NCBI RefSeq assembly: GCF_000735365.1
Contig: NZ_JMPL01000004.1
Span: forward strand, 1 to 64,000
DNA length: 64,000 nt
Reading direction: 5' to 3'
Origin: Kluyvera ascorbata ATCC 33433
GTDB lineage: Bacteria > Pseudomonadota > Gammaproteobacteria > Enterobacterales > Enterobacteriaceae
Shown here: one piece after another, positions 8,738-17,187 of the stretch
Numbering within the stretch: the first letter of the stretch is position 1
Layout: each line of letters opens with the position of its first letter
The notes under the pieces: generated by a model
The model's database searches: none
Told to the model about the DNA's origin: nothing
The model's input: only the letters and a program-made list of their open reading frames with translations
Translations under genes and position numbers: made by a program

Positions 8738-8757
8738 ATGAGTGAGTAGGCACTCAT
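8738..8757. promoter_or_regulatory. RamR operator
   Basis: ATGAGTG (8738-8744), six bases, CACTCAT (8751-8757): an exact match to the palindromic RamR site reported for Salmonella and Klebsiella. It overlaps the -10 hexamer of the romA promoter, so RamR bound here would block romA-ramA transcription. Confidence 0.93.
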
Positions 8758-8785
8758 TATAGAAAGACGGGGAAAAAATCGTCAA
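8756..8785 (-). promoter_or_regulatory. Sigma-70 promoter of romA-ramA
   Basis: On the minus strand TTGACG (8785-8780), an 18-bp spacer and a perfect TATAAT (8761-8756). The -10 overlaps the RamR operator by two bases. A strong core promoter under repressor control fits the known derepression of ramA in ramR mutants. Confidence 0.85.
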
Positions 8786-8875
8786 GCAATTTTCAAAATT
8801 TGACAATCGACGTTGAAGTCCCTGGGGTCGGCATGTTTCAATCACGTTTTTTTACAGTCAGAGAGGTAAAGTGTA

Positions 8876-9451
8876 GTGGCTCGTCCGAAGAGTGAAGATA
8901 AAAAACAAGCGTTACTGGAAGCTGCCACCAGCGCCATTGCCCAATCCGGCATTGCCGCATCAACTGCGCTGATTGCGCGCAGCGCGGGGGTTGCAGAGGG
9001 CACGCTGTTTCGCTATTTCGCCACCAAAGACGACCTGCTTAATGCGCTTTATCTGCATCTGAAAACCGGCCTCTGCGAAGCAATGAAGGCCGGTCTGGTG
9101 GAAACCGAATCGCCAAAAGCGTTCACGCATGGCATCTGGAATAGCTACATCGATTGGGGCGTGCGCAATCCTATCGGGCATCACGCGCTACGACGCATGG
9201 CGGTAAGCGAAAAAATTACCGAAGAGACCATCACCCAGGTGAGAGCGATGTTCCCAGAGCTGCAAAAGCTCTGCCAGCGCTCGGTGCGCCCGGTGTTTAT
9301 GTCCGATGACTTCCGCGCCTTTGGCGACGCGCTGTTCCTGTCGCTGGCGGAAACCACCATTGAATTTGCCAGCCGCGAACCGCAGCGCGCCGATAAGCTC
9401 AAAGCGTTAGGCTTCGAAGCGATGTGGCTGGCCCTGGCCGAAGGTGACTAA
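8876..9451 (+). CDS. ramR: TetR-family repressor RamR
   Basis: A 191-residue TetR-type repressor that controls the divergent romA-ramA operon and, in studied species, releases DNA on binding bile salts and various drugs. The HTH spans about residues 10-50 ([20 protein letters not shown]), followed by an all-helical ligand domain. Start is GTG 8876 with GAGAGG about 10 bases upstream; the next in-frame ATG is far inside the DNA-binding domain. The stop TAA overlaps the ATG of ybdF by one base (TAATG), suggesting translational coupling. Confidence 0.95.
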   Translation: MARPKSEDKKQALLEAATSAIAQSGIAASTALIARSAGVAEGTLFRYFATKDDLLNALYLHLKTGLCEAMKAGLVETESPKAFTHGIWNSYIDWGVRNPIGHHALRRMAVSEKITEETITQVRAMFPELQKLCQRSVRPVFMSDDFRAFGDALFLSLAETTIEFASREPQRADKLKALGFEAMWLALAEGD

Positions 9452-9819
9452 TGGACGGTAAAACGCTGCATGAACGGGCGCACGAGTTTGCGCTGACCCT
9501 GCCCTTCTCTGACATCTACTGGCCTTTCGGGCCGGAGTACGATGTTTTCATCGTGGAAGGCAAAATGTTTATGCTCAAGGCTTACCTACGCGGCGAGCCT
9601 ATCATCAACCTGAAGGTTGACCCGGAGCAATCGCTGCTGCACCAGGCCATCTACCCGCACATTAAGCCGGGCTACCACATGAACAAAAAGCACTGGATTT
9701 CGGTCTATCCCGGCGATGAAATCACCGTGGACCTGCTCAATAGCCTGATTGAAGATTCGTGGAATCTGGTGGTTAATAAACTGCCAAAACGGGTGCAACA
9801 GCGCGTCCGTCCCGTCTGA
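9451..9819 (+). CDS. ybdF: YbdF, MmcQ/YjbR-family protein
   Basis: A 122-residue protein of the MmcQ/YjbR family (CyaY-like double-wing fold), starting [18 protein letters not shown] and containing the family's [10 protein letters not shown]. Function is unknown; a DNA-binding role has been suggested for the fold. It matches E. coli YbdF, which also lies next to nfsB. Its ATG overlaps the ramR stop codon, and a hairpin at 9829 follows, so ramR-ybdF looks like a two-gene unit. Confidence 0.9.
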   Translation: MDGKTLHERAHEFALTLPFSDIYWPFGPEYDVFIVEGKMFMLKAYLRGEPIINLKVDPEQSLLHQAIYPHIKPGYHMNKKHWISVYPGDEITVDLLNSLIEDSWNLVVNKLPKRVQQRVRPV

Positions 9820-9828
9820 TTTTCTGCG

Positions 9829-9853
9829 AAATGCGATAAGTGTTATCGCATTT
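9829..9853 (+). terminator. Terminator after ramR-ybdF
   Basis: A perfect 11-bp stem, AAATGCGATAA and its complement, closes on a GTG loop and ends in a short T-run (9851-9854). It lies about 10 bp after the ybdF stop. Confidence 0.75.
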
Positions 9854-9902
9854 TACACCCTTCTCATTTGTGACATGGCGCGGTAACCTGCCTGGATTCA
9901 AC

Positions 9903-9919
9903 GCACCGATTCGCGGTGC
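9903..9919 (+). promoter_or_regulatory. Short inverted repeat upstream of nfsB
   Basis: GCACCG-ATTCG-CGGTGC, 22 bp before the nfsB start. It may be a leader hairpin or a protein site. E. coli nfsB is a MarA/SoxS/Rob target, but I could not place a convincing marbox here. Confidence 0.4.
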
Positions 9920-9941
9920 CTTTAATCATTCAGGAGTGTTT

Positions 9942-10595
9942 ATGGATATCGTTTCCGTTGCTAAAGCGCGCTATTCCACCAAGGCCTTTGACGCCAGCAA
10001 AAAGCTGACCGCTGAGCAGGCTGCCAGTCTGAAAACCCTGCTGCGCTTTAGCCCGTCCAGCACCAACTCCCAGCCGTGGCACTTTATCGTCGCCAGCACC
10101 GACGAAGGCAAAGCGCGCGTCGCCAAATCTGCCGCGGGCGGCTACGTGTTCAACGAACGCAAAATGCTGGATGCTTCCCACGTAGTGGTGTTCTGCGCGA
10201 AAACCGCGATCGACGATGCCTGGCTGGAAAAAGTAGTGGATCAGGAAGATGCCGATGGCCGTTTCGCCACACCGGAAGCCAAAGCGGCTAACCACAAAGG
10301 CCGCACCTTCTTCGCCGACCTGCACCGTAAAGAACGTCACGACGACGCGCAGTGGGCAGCCAACCAGACCTACCTGAACGTGGGTAACTTCCTGCTGGCG
10401 ATGGGCGCAATGGGCCTGGACGCAGTCCCTATTGAAGGCTTCGACGCCGACATTATGGACGCAGAATTTGGCCTGAAAGAGAAAGGCTTCACCAGCCTGG
10501 TCGTAGTACCGGTTGGGCATCACAGCGTGGAAGACTTCAACAAAGCGCTGCCAAAATCTCGTCTGCCGGAAGAAGCGGTGATTACCGAGATCTGA
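9942..10595 (+). CDS. nfsB: Oxygen-insensitive NAD(P)H nitroreductase NfsB
   Basis: A 217-residue FMN-dependent nitroreductase, the usual NfsB length. It reduces nitrofurans, nitroaromatics and quinones by two-electron steps in the cytoplasm as a homodimer. FMN-binding segments are visible at RYSTKAF (residues 10-16), [12 protein letters not shown] (about 38-49) and near KSRLPEE at the C-terminus. Start ATG 9942 has AGGAG 7 bases upstream; the reading frame is open further upstream but without support. It follows the ramR-ybdF terminator and converges on the XRE regulator gene across a BIME. Confidence 0.96.
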   Translation: MDIVSVAKARYSTKAFDASKKLTAEQAASLKTLLRFSPSSTNSQPWHFIVASTDEGKARVAKSAAGGYVFNERKMLDASHVVVFCAKTAIDDAWLEKVVDQEDADGRFATPEAKAANHKGRTFFADLHRKERHDDAQWAANQTYLNVGNFLLAMGAMGLDAVPIEGFDADIMDAEFGLKEKGFTSLVVVPVGHHSVEDFNKALPKSRLPEEAVITEI

Positions 10596-10610
10596 TTTAG
10601 CTTTAGTGTC

Positions 10611-10675
10611 TTCCCGGCGGGGCTTCACTTGGCCGGGCTACAACATTCGAGTAGCCCGGCGAAGAGCCGCCGGGA
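10611..10675. repeat. BIME: two facing REP units
   Basis: Inverted REP copies at 10611-10641 and 10651-10675, both built on GTAGCCCGG and its complement. They sit between the convergent nfsB and the XRE regulator gene. Confidence 0.85.
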
Positions 10676-10686
10676 TCGTCTCCGTA

Positions 10687-11550
10687 CTACAACCTCGCTA
10701 ACACCCCTTCCCCGACTTCATCTACCGGTAAATAGACCAGCAAACGCGAGCCGTTGCGCGGCGCGGAGTACCAGTACATCTGCTGGAGCTGAAATTCGCC
10801 GAACTCGGGATGGCGGAACGTTTTAATCTGATTTTCGACGCCGCGGACTTCGTAGCGCTGGTGCCAGAGCGCTTCAAACTCGGCAGAGGCGGCAAAGAAG
10901 CGGGCGAGCTTATTCTCCCACGCCGGTTCCCCCCGGTGCTCGGCCATCGCGGCGCGGAAATAGGAGACAAAATTGCCCATCACGTCGGGATTGGCCAGAC
11001 GGCTACGCCAGCCAGGGTGGGTCAGATACAGGTAGATACAATTTCGTTCATCTTCGGGGATGAGGGAAAAATCAACGCCCATCAGCCGACAAAACGCGTC
11101 ATTCCACGCCACGATATCGAAGTTCGGTTTCTGAATGCTGGCCGGTTGAGGCAGCAGACTGTCCAGCATACGGCGCGTGCCGGGGCTGATCCCCTCGCAC
11201 TGGGGTACATTTAAAGATTCCAGCGGCGTTAATCCCGCCAGCACAAACAGATGGCGCGTTTCCAGCTCGCTGCACTGGAGCGCTTCGGCGACCGCTTGCA
11301 TTACCGCCACCGACGGATTAACCTCGCGCCCCTGCTCAAGCCAGGTATACCAGGTCACGCCAACGTCCGCCAGCATCGCCACCTCTTCGCGACGCAGGCC
11401 AGGCGTGCGCCGCCGCCCGCTACGCGGTAGCCCTAACCGCTGCGGGTCGAGACTTTCCCGTCGCGCCCGAAGAAATGCACCCAGCTGCTTACGGCTATCC
11501 ATCTGCCGTGTCTGCAATACGTCCATTTCACTGTCGCTGATGAGGCTCAT
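10687..11550 (-). CDS. XRE-family regulator with MmyB-like ligand-binding domain
   Basis: A 287-residue regulator. Residues 20-85 form an HTH_31-type domain with the family's RRTPGLRREEVAMLA signature, and the rest is the MmyB-like, PAS-fold ligand domain (NFDIVAWNDAFCRLMG). Such proteins commonly control a neighbouring enzyme or transporter. Here the divergent partner is an MFS exporter 107 bp away, and an inverted repeat lies between. Start ATG 11550 has GGAG spaced 6 bases. Ligand unknown. Confidence 0.88.
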   Translation of the reverse strand: MSLISDSEMDVLQTRQMDSRKQLGAFLRARRESLDPQRLGLPRSGRRRTPGLRREEVAMLADVGVTWYTWLEQGREVNPSVAVMQAVAEALQCSELETRHLFVLAGLTPLESLNVPQCEGISPGTRRMLDSLLPQPASIQKPNFDIVAWNDAFCRLMGVDFSLIPEDERNCIYLYLTHPGWRSRLANPDVMGNFVSYFRAAMAEHRGEPAWENKLARFFAASAEFEALWHQRYEVRGVENQIKTFRHPEFGEFQLQQMYWYSAPRNGSRLLVYLPVDEVGEGVLARL

Positions 11551-11574
11551 GGTATCTCCAGCATAGTAGTGCCA

Positions 11575-11600
11575 GTACCAGTATAACCAGGAACTGGTAC
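11575..11600. promoter_or_regulatory. Inverted repeat in the XRE/MFS divergent promoter region
   Basis: GTACCAG (11575-11581) and CTGGTAC (11594-11600) are perfect complements across 12 bases, about two helical turns centre to centre. This is the most obvious dyad in the gap and a candidate operator for the adjacent XRE regulator. Confidence 0.55.
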
Positions 11601-11657
11601 CCGTTTATTTAATCAGGGATGCTACGTCCAATCGCTGAATGACGCAATGGAGTCACC

Positions 11658-13085
11658 ATGAAAACGTCTGCTGTTTCACCCGGTCGCGCGGGGCTTTTCC
11701 TGCTGCTTACCGGCCTGATGTTGCCCCAAATCGATACCTCGATTACCAACGTCGCCCTGGATTCCATCACCGAGTCACTGCACGCCAGCCCCACCCAGCT
11801 TGAGCTGATTGTGGCGCTGTACGGCGTGGCGTTTGCCGTCTGTCTGGCGATGGGCAGCAAACTTGGCGACAACTACGGTCGCCGCCGCCTGTTTATGTGG
11901 GGCGTGGCGATTTTTAGCCTCGCTTCGTTGCTGTGCGGCGTTTCTAATTCGATTACCGCACTGCTTGCCGCCCGTACCCTTCAGGGGGCAGGCGCGGCGC
12001 TTATCGTGCCGCAGATCCTCGCCACCCTGCACGTCACGCTGAAAGGTACTGCGCACGCCAGGGCCATTAGCCTCTACGGCGGCATTGGCGGCATTTCGTT
12101 TATCGTCGGGCAGATGTTCGGCGGCTGGCTGGTGTCGGCAGATATCGCTGGGATGGGCTGGCGTAACGCCTTCTTTATCAACGTGCCAATTGGCCTGCTG
12201 GTACTGGCCTTTAGCCGCCGCTACGTGCCGGAAACCCGCCGCGATGAACACTCAACCATCGATTGGCAGGGCACTTTTAGCCTCGGGCTTATCCTCTGCT
12301 GCCTGCTATTCCCGATGGCACTGGGGCCGGAGTTGCACTGGCCGTGGTCAATGCGTCTGATGCTGCTGGCGATTATTCCGCTGCTGTTCTGGATGCGCGC
12401 CATCGCGTTGCGCAAAGAGCAGCGCGGCGAGCACCCGCTGCTACCGCCACGCCTGCTGCAGCTTGCCAGCATTCGCTTCGGCATGGTAATTGCGCTGCTG
12501 TTCTTCAGCGCCTGGTCCGGGTTTATGTTCTGCATTGCGCTGACCATGCAGTCCGGCCTTGGCATGGCGCCGTGGCAGTCCGGAAACAGCTTTATCGCCC
12601 TTGGCGTGGCCTACTTCCTGTCGGCAATGTACGCGCCGAAGCTGATTGCGCGCCACAGCATGGGACGCATTCTGGTCGCCGGGTTAGTGGTACAAATTAG
12701 CGGCCTGCTGCTGCTGATGGAGACCTTCCACCACTACGGCCAGGCCACCACCACGCTGACGCTGGTGCCCGCCACGGCGCTGATTGGCTACGGTCAGGCG
12801 TTGATTGTGAACTGCTTCTATCGCGTGGGAATGCGCGATATCACCGCCAACGACGCGGGCGCTGGCAGCGCGCTGCTGAGTACGCTGCAACAGGCGACGT
12901 TAGGGCTTGGTCCGGCGGTATTTGGCTCACTGCTGTTAATGCTGATGCGTAATCATCACGGTAGCTATCCGCAGGCGATGATCGGTTTTCTCGGCGTGGA
13001 GGCGGTGATGATGCTGCTGCTGGCGGTGATTGCCATTGGCCTACGTCATCACTTAAACCGTAGCCCGGCGATGGTAACCTCCTGA
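11658..13085 (+). CDS. MFS transporter, EmrB/QacA-type (DHA2) drug exporter
   Basis: A 475-residue transporter with many hydrophobic helices, consistent with the 14-helix DHA2 group. Motif A appears as GSKLGDNYGRRRLF after TM2, motif C-like Gly-rich sequence as GGIGGISFIVGQMFGGWL in TM5, and the family's D-T-S-I-T-N-V-A-L signature follows TM1 (QIDTSITNVALDS). This points to proton-coupled export of toxic compounds. GGAG lies 5 bases before ATG 11658. It is divergent from the XRE regulator, which probably controls it. The substrate is unknown. Confidence 0.88.
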   Translation: MKTSAVSPGRAGLFLLLTGLMLPQIDTSITNVALDSITESLHASPTQLELIVALYGVAFAVCLAMGSKLGDNYGRRRLFMWGVAIFSLASLLCGVSNSITALLAARTLQGAGAALIVPQILATLHVTLKGTAHARAISLYGGIGGISFIVGQMFGGWLVSADIAGMGWRNAFFINVPIGLLVLAFSRRYVPETRRDEHSTIDWQGTFSLGLILCCLLFPMALGPELHWPWSMRLMLLAIIPLLFWMRAIALRKEQRGEHPLLPPRLLQLASIRFGMVIALLFFSAWSGFMFCIALTMQSGLGMAPWQSGNSFIALGVAYFLSAMYAPKLIARHSMGRILVAGLVVQISGLLLLMETFHHYGQATTTLTLVPATALIGYGQALIVNCFYRVGMRDITANDAGAGSALLSTLQQATLGLGPAVFGSLLLMLMRNHHGSYPQAMIGFLGVEAVMMLLLAVIAIGLRHHLNRSPAMVTS

Positions 13086-13163
13086 TTATTAAGTTCCTGT
13101 ATAGCTGTTTGCATATTATAGCTAGCCTGGTCATTATTAAAGACTGGCTATATAGGAGACGTT

Positions 13164-14408
13164 ATGCAGGAACTCATTTCCCAGATAGAAGAGATGGGCA
13201 TTGAAATAAACCATACCAATTCGCTTGTGATCATCTTTGGTATTATTTTTCTCACTGCCATCATTGTTCATCTGATTTTACACCGTCTGGTGCTGCGCAC
13301 TTTCGAAAAACGCGCGCAGGCCAGCAGCCATTTATGGCTGCAAATCATCACGCAGAATAAGCTGTTTCACCGACTGGCGTTTACGCTGCAAGGGATCATT
13401 GTCAACGTGCAGGCCGTGCTGTGGCTGCAAAAAGGCAGTGAAGCAGCGGAAATATTAACCACGGTGGCGCAGCTGTGGGTCATGCTATATGCCCTGCTGT
13501 CATTCTTCTCGCTGCTGGACGTTATTTTCAATCTGTCGCAGAAACTCTCCTTCTCTTCTCAGCTTCCGCTGAAAGGCATATTTCAGGGCGTGAAGCTGGT
13601 CAGCGCTATCCTGATTGGCATCCTGATGATTTCCCTGCTGCTGGGGCAGTCACCGGCGATTCTGATAAGTGGTCTGGGGGCGATGGCGGCGGTATTGATG
13701 CTGGTCTTCAAAGACCCAATTCTGGGTCTGGTGGCCGGTATTCAGCTGTCAGCGAACGATATGCTGAAGCTCGGCGACTGGCTGGAGATGCCGAAATACG
13801 GCGCCGATGGTGCGGTGACGGATATCGGTTTAACCACGGTCAAAGTGCGTAACTGGGATAATACCATTACCACTATTCCCACCTGGTCGCTGGTCTCTGA
13901 CTCCTTCAAAAACTGGAGTGGAATGTCAGCATCAGGCGGACGTCGAATTAAGCGCAGCCTGAACATTGATACCACCAGCGTCCATTTCCTCGATGAGCAA
14001 GAACAACAGCGCTTAATTCAGGCGCGACTGCTAAAACCGTACATGGACTCTCGCTATCAGGAAATTAGTCTGTGGAATCAGGAATACGGTAGCGATGATT
14101 CGGTGCTTAATCTGCGTAAAATGACCAATATTGGTACCTTCCGTGCGTATCTCAACGAATATCTGCGTAACCATCCGAAGATTCGCAAGGATATGACGCT
14201 GATGGTACGTCAGTTGGCACCGGATAATAACGGCTTGCCGATTGAAATATATGCCTTCACCAACACCGTTGTCTGGGCAGAATACGAAAGCATTCAGGCG
14301 GATATCTTCGACTATATTTTCGCAGTAGTGGAAGAGTTTGGTCTGCGAATACATCAGTCGCCGACCGGTAATGATATTCGCGCCCTCGCGGGCGCTATCG
14401 GACAGTAA
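13164..14408 (+). CDS. ybdG: Mechanosensitive channel YbdG (MscS family)
   Basis: A 414-residue MscS-family protein matching E. coli YbdG (miniconductance channel component). Five hydrophobic segments are visible in the first half (starting [17 protein letters not shown]), including the pore-lining helix ([20 protein letters not shown]), then the beta domain with FKNWSGM and a long cytoplasmic C-terminus. It releases solutes on osmotic downshift. GGAG lies 7 bases before ATG 13164. Its stop codon directly abuts the stop of the convergent LysR gene with no room for a terminator. Confidence 0.92.
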   Translation: MQELISQIEEMGIEINHTNSLVIIFGIIFLTAIIVHLILHRLVLRTFEKRAQASSHLWLQIITQNKLFHRLAFTLQGIIVNVQAVLWLQKGSEAAEILTTVAQLWVMLYALLSFFSLLDVIFNLSQKLSFSSQLPLKGIFQGVKLVSAILIGILMISLLLGQSPAILISGLGAMAAVLMLVFKDPILGLVAGIQLSANDMLKLGDWLEMPKYGADGAVTDIGLTTVKVRNWDNTITTIPTWSLVSDSFKNWSGMSASGGRRIKRSLNIDTTSVHFLDEQEQQRLIQARLLKPYMDSRYQEISLWNQEYGSDDSVLNLRKMTNIGTFRAYLNEYLRNHPKIRKDMTLMVRQLAPDNNGLPIEIYAFTNTVVWAEYESIQADIFDYIFAVVEEFGLRIHQSPTGNDIRALAGAIGQ

Positions 14409-15308
14409 TCACCCCACCTCAGGCGTCTGAATCAGGCCGATAAACTTGTCAGCCAGCGGATTTTTCCGACTGGCTGACCAGGCTACCGCCGTGGTGATCA
14501 CCTCAATCGTCTGGTCGAGCGGCACCGTCACCACGTTGGCCGGTGACAGACGCTCCAGCGAGTCCGGCACCAGCGCAATTCCCTGCCCACAGCCGACAAA
14601 AGCAATCTGTGAAGAGACCGAGCGAACGTGGTGAATAATCCGCGGCGAGAAACCTTCACTACGGCAGGCGGCGGTAATGCTGTCGAAATAAACCGGGCTC
14701 AGGTGGCGAGAGAACATCACCCACTCTTCCTGCATCAAATCGCGCAGCGCAATCTGCGACTCGCCGGCCAGCCGGTGCTGGCGGGGTAACGCCACCACCA
14801 GTTCGGCGCTGGACAGCGGCAGCAGCGTAATCCCCTCGCCCATTTCCCCGGTGAGGCGCGCAAAAGCGAGATCGATCTCCCCATTTTGCAGTGCCAGTAC
14901 CGCTTCGGCGCTGTCGATCTCCTTAATGGAAATCACGATATCCGGGTAGCGCGCTTTCATCTTATCAATTAGCGGCGGCAGCACATCGAGCATAGCGGTG
15001 CTAATCGCGCCGATAGTCAGCATGCCGGTATGCCCGGCTACCGCTTCGTTTACCGCCAGCTCCAGCCGTTCAACCTGCTCGGCAAAGCGTTTGACCGCAG
15101 GCAGGATGGCTAGCCCCACGGGCGTGAGCTGCACATTGCGCTTCGAGCGGTCAAACAGCTGCACCTTCAGCGACTGCTCCAGCACCTGAATCTGCTGAGT
15201 TAAGGGCGGCTGGGTCATGCCGAGTCGCTTCGCCGCGCGGCCAAAATGTTTCTCCTCCGCCACCGCGAGAAACAGCCACATATGGCGAATAATGCGAAAA
15301 TTGATCAT
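14409..15308 (-). CDS. LysR-family transcriptional regulator
   Basis: A 299-residue LysR regulator: winged HTH over residues 1-60 (KHFGRAAKRLGMTQPPLTQQI) and a periplasmic-binding-protein-like effector domain. It belongs to the group related to CatR/BenM by its TQPPLTQQI signature. The reading frame opens at a GTG (15335), but ATG 15308 gives the normal N-terminus MINFRIIRHMWLF and has AGGAG upstream. It is divergent from the hydrolase/EamA pair, which it probably controls. Confidence 0.88.
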   Translation of the reverse strand: MINFRIIRHMWLFLAVAEEKHFGRAAKRLGMTQPPLTQQIQVLEQSLKVQLFDRSKRNVQLTPVGLAILPAVKRFAEQVERLELAVNEAVAGHTGMLTIGAISTAMLDVLPPLIDKMKARYPDIVISIKEIDSAEAVLALQNGEIDLAFARLTGEMGEGITLLPLSSAELVVALPRQHRLAGESQIALRDLMQEEWVMFSRHLSPVYFDSITAACRSEGFSPRIIHHVRSVSSQIAFVGCGQGIALVPDSLERLSPANVVTVPLDQTIEVITTAVAWSASRKNPLADKFIGLIQTPEVG

Positions 15309-15362
15309 CTCTGCATGGCTCCTGTCACCGCTCACATCAATCGATATTAAAAATGTATCAGA

Positions 15363-15377
15363 GTATTACTTTAATAC
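15363..15377. promoter_or_regulatory. Candidate LysR-type operator (T-N11-A dyad)
   Basis: GTATTA-CTT-TAATAC is a perfect inverted repeat that contains a T-N11-A core (T15364 to A15376). It lies in the 133-bp gap between the divergent LysR and hydrolase genes. Two TATCAGAG copies near 15356 and 15387 flank it. Confidence 0.6.
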
Positions 15378-15441
15378 GATTTTACATATCAGAGAATGAC
15401 GGCGACGATAGCCACCCCACGAATGCATAAGAAGAGTGACC

Positions 15442-16248
15442 ATGCCCCACGAATTTCACCGCACGCACTTCGCGTTAACGGTACAAGCGACGCCGATGCA
15501 GGTGGCCGCCATTCACCGTTCCGGCCCCCGCGAACCGATTGTGTTTCTCCACGGCTTTGGGTCAACCAAAGAAGATTATGCCGATATCGTGCGCCACGCT
15601 GCCTTCGACGGGCGGCCGTTTCTCGCCTACGATGCCCCCGGTTGCGGGGAGACGGAATGCGCAAATTTGCAGAAAATCTCGATTCCGTTTTTAGTCGAGA
15701 CGGCGCTCGCGCTGATTGACCAGTTGGGTTTCCAGCGCTTCCACCTCGTCGGCCATTCCATGGGCGGCCTGACCGCGCTGATGCTGGCGCACGCCCATCC
15801 CGAGCGGGTGCTCAGCTTTGTCGACATCGAGGGGAATATCGCGCCGGAAGATTGCTTCCTGAGTCGCCAGGCCGTTGATTATCCCGATGGCAACGACGAG
15901 CAGTTTTTTACTGATTTTATCGCCCGGACTCATCAGTCTCCGGCGTGGGCCAGCGCGCTGTATGCCGCCAGCCTCAAGCATAAAGTGCGGGCAGCCGCGG
16001 TCAGACCTATTTTTACCTCGATGGTGGACTATTCCGACCACGGCGACCTGATGGCGAAGTTTCTAAATCTACCCTTGCCAAAAATGTTTATGTACGGCGC
16101 GCAAAACAACACGCTGAGCTATCTGGCGGATATTGAACGTCGTGGCGTGACGCTTGCAGAAATTCCCCACTGCGGGCATTTCCCGATGTATTCCAATCCA
16201 GTTGTGATGTGGCAACGCATCAGCGAACTACAGGAATGGGCACAGTGA
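15442..16248 (+). CDS. Alpha/beta hydrolase
   Basis: A 268-residue alpha/beta-hydrolase. The oxyanion region is FLHGFGSTKED, the nucleophile elbow GHSMGG (Ser near residue 108) and the catalytic His lies in HCGHFPMYSNP near the C-terminus. Start ATG 15442 has GAG 5 bases upstream; a GTG two codons earlier is possible. It overlaps the next gene (an EamA permease) by the GTGA arrangement, so hydrolase and permease are translationally coupled. Substrate unknown: such proteins hydrolyse esters, lactones or amides. Confidence 0.87.
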   Translation: MPHEFHRTHFALTVQATPMQVAAIHRSGPREPIVFLHGFGSTKEDYADIVRHAAFDGRPFLAYDAPGCGETECANLQKISIPFLVETALALIDQLGFQRFHLVGHSMGGLTALMLAHAHPERVLSFVDIEGNIAPEDCFLSRQAVDYPDGNDEQFFTDFIARTHQSPAWASALYAASLKHKVRAAAVRPIFTSMVDYSDHGDLMAKFLNLPLPKMFMYGAQNNTLSYLADIERRGVTLAEIPHCGHFPMYSNPVVMWQRISELQEWAQ

Positions 16249-17141
16249 AGTTGCATCTCACTTCCCGGGTAGCCGGGTTTTCGCTGGCGATACTCGCGGC
16301 GTTCGGCTTTTCGTTTAAGGCGATATTCGTCAAGCTGGCGTATGCGGTCGCACCGGTCGACCCGGTCACGCTGTTGATGCTGCGTATGTCGATGTCGCTG
16401 CCGCTGATTGCCCTTACCGCGTGGCCGGTGCTGCGTAAAATGACCACCCTGCATCGTCAGGATTACGCGCTGCTGGTGGTGCTGGGTGTCGCAGGTTACT
16501 ACGCCTCGGCGATGCTCGATTTTATGGGGTTACAGTATATTACCGCCGGGCTCGAGCGGCTGATTCTCTTTACCTACCCGATGCTGACCATCTTGATTGG
16601 CGTCTTTTTTCTCGGCAAAACCTTTGAGAAGAAACTGCTGCTGGCGATGCTGCTCTCCTACGGCGGCATTCTGATTGCCTTTGTGCACGACCTCGGCCTC
16701 ACCGCCGATAGCCATTCGGTGCTGATCGGCGGTTCGCTGGTGTTTGGCTGCGCGATTACCTACGCCATTTACAACTCCGGGGCGGAGGTGGCTATCGGGC
16801 GCATGGGGGCGATCCCGTTTTCGATGCTGGCGCTGCTGGTGTCGATTGCGGCGACTCAGGTGCACTTTTTTGCCACCCGTCCCGTTGCCGCGCTTAATCT
16901 GCCGTGGCAGGTGTATGCCTACAGCGCGGGCATGGCGGTCTTTTCCACGGTAATGCCGATATTCTGGCTGTCTTCGGCTATTCATCGCATCGGCGCGGCA
17001 AAGGCGGTGCTGATTGGGTTAATCGGCCCGATTCTGACCATTCTGTTTAGCTGGTGGCTGCTGGATGAGCCGCTGTCGGTTGAGCAGCTGCTGGGGACAG
17101 GGCTGGTGGTGTGCGGGCTGTTGGTAGTTATCAGGCATTAG
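16245..17141 (+). CDS. EamA/DMT-family transporter
   Basis: A drug/metabolite-transporter family permease of about 298 residues with ten hydrophobic helices and two EamA repeats (first starting VAGFSLAILAAFGFSFKA, second IGGSLVFGCAITYAIYN). Start is uncertain. GTG 16245 overlaps the stop of the hydrolase gene and has AGGA 9 bases upstream; ATG 16236 lacks spacing from that site. Members export amino acids or other small metabolites. The link to the hydrolase suggests it handles the same compound. Confidence 0.85.
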   Translation: MKLHLTSRVAGFSLAILAAFGFSFKAIFVKLAYAVAPVDPVTLLMLRMSMSLPLIALTAWPVLRKMTTLHRQDYALLVVLGVAGYYASAMLDFMGLQYITAGLERLILFTYPMLTILIGVFFLGKTFEKKLLLAMLLSYGGILIAFVHDLGLTADSHSVLIGGSLVFGCAITYAIYNSGAEVAIGRMGAIPFSMLALLVSIAATQVHFFATRPVAALNLPWQVYAYSAGMAVFSTVMPIFWLSSAIHRIGAAKAVLIGLIGPILTILFSWWLLDEPLSVEQLLGTGLVVCGLLVVIRH

Positions 17142-17150
17142 GGTAAGGAT

Positions 17151-17178
17151 TGCCGGATAAGCGCAGCGCCATCCGGCA
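17151..17178. repeat. Single REP (PU) element
   Basis: TGCCGGAT at one end pairs with ATCCGGCA at the other around a GCGCAGCGC core, the classical enterobacterial REP form. It lies between the convergent EamA and LacI-family genes. Confidence 0.88.
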
Positions 17179-17187
17179 ATACTAAAA

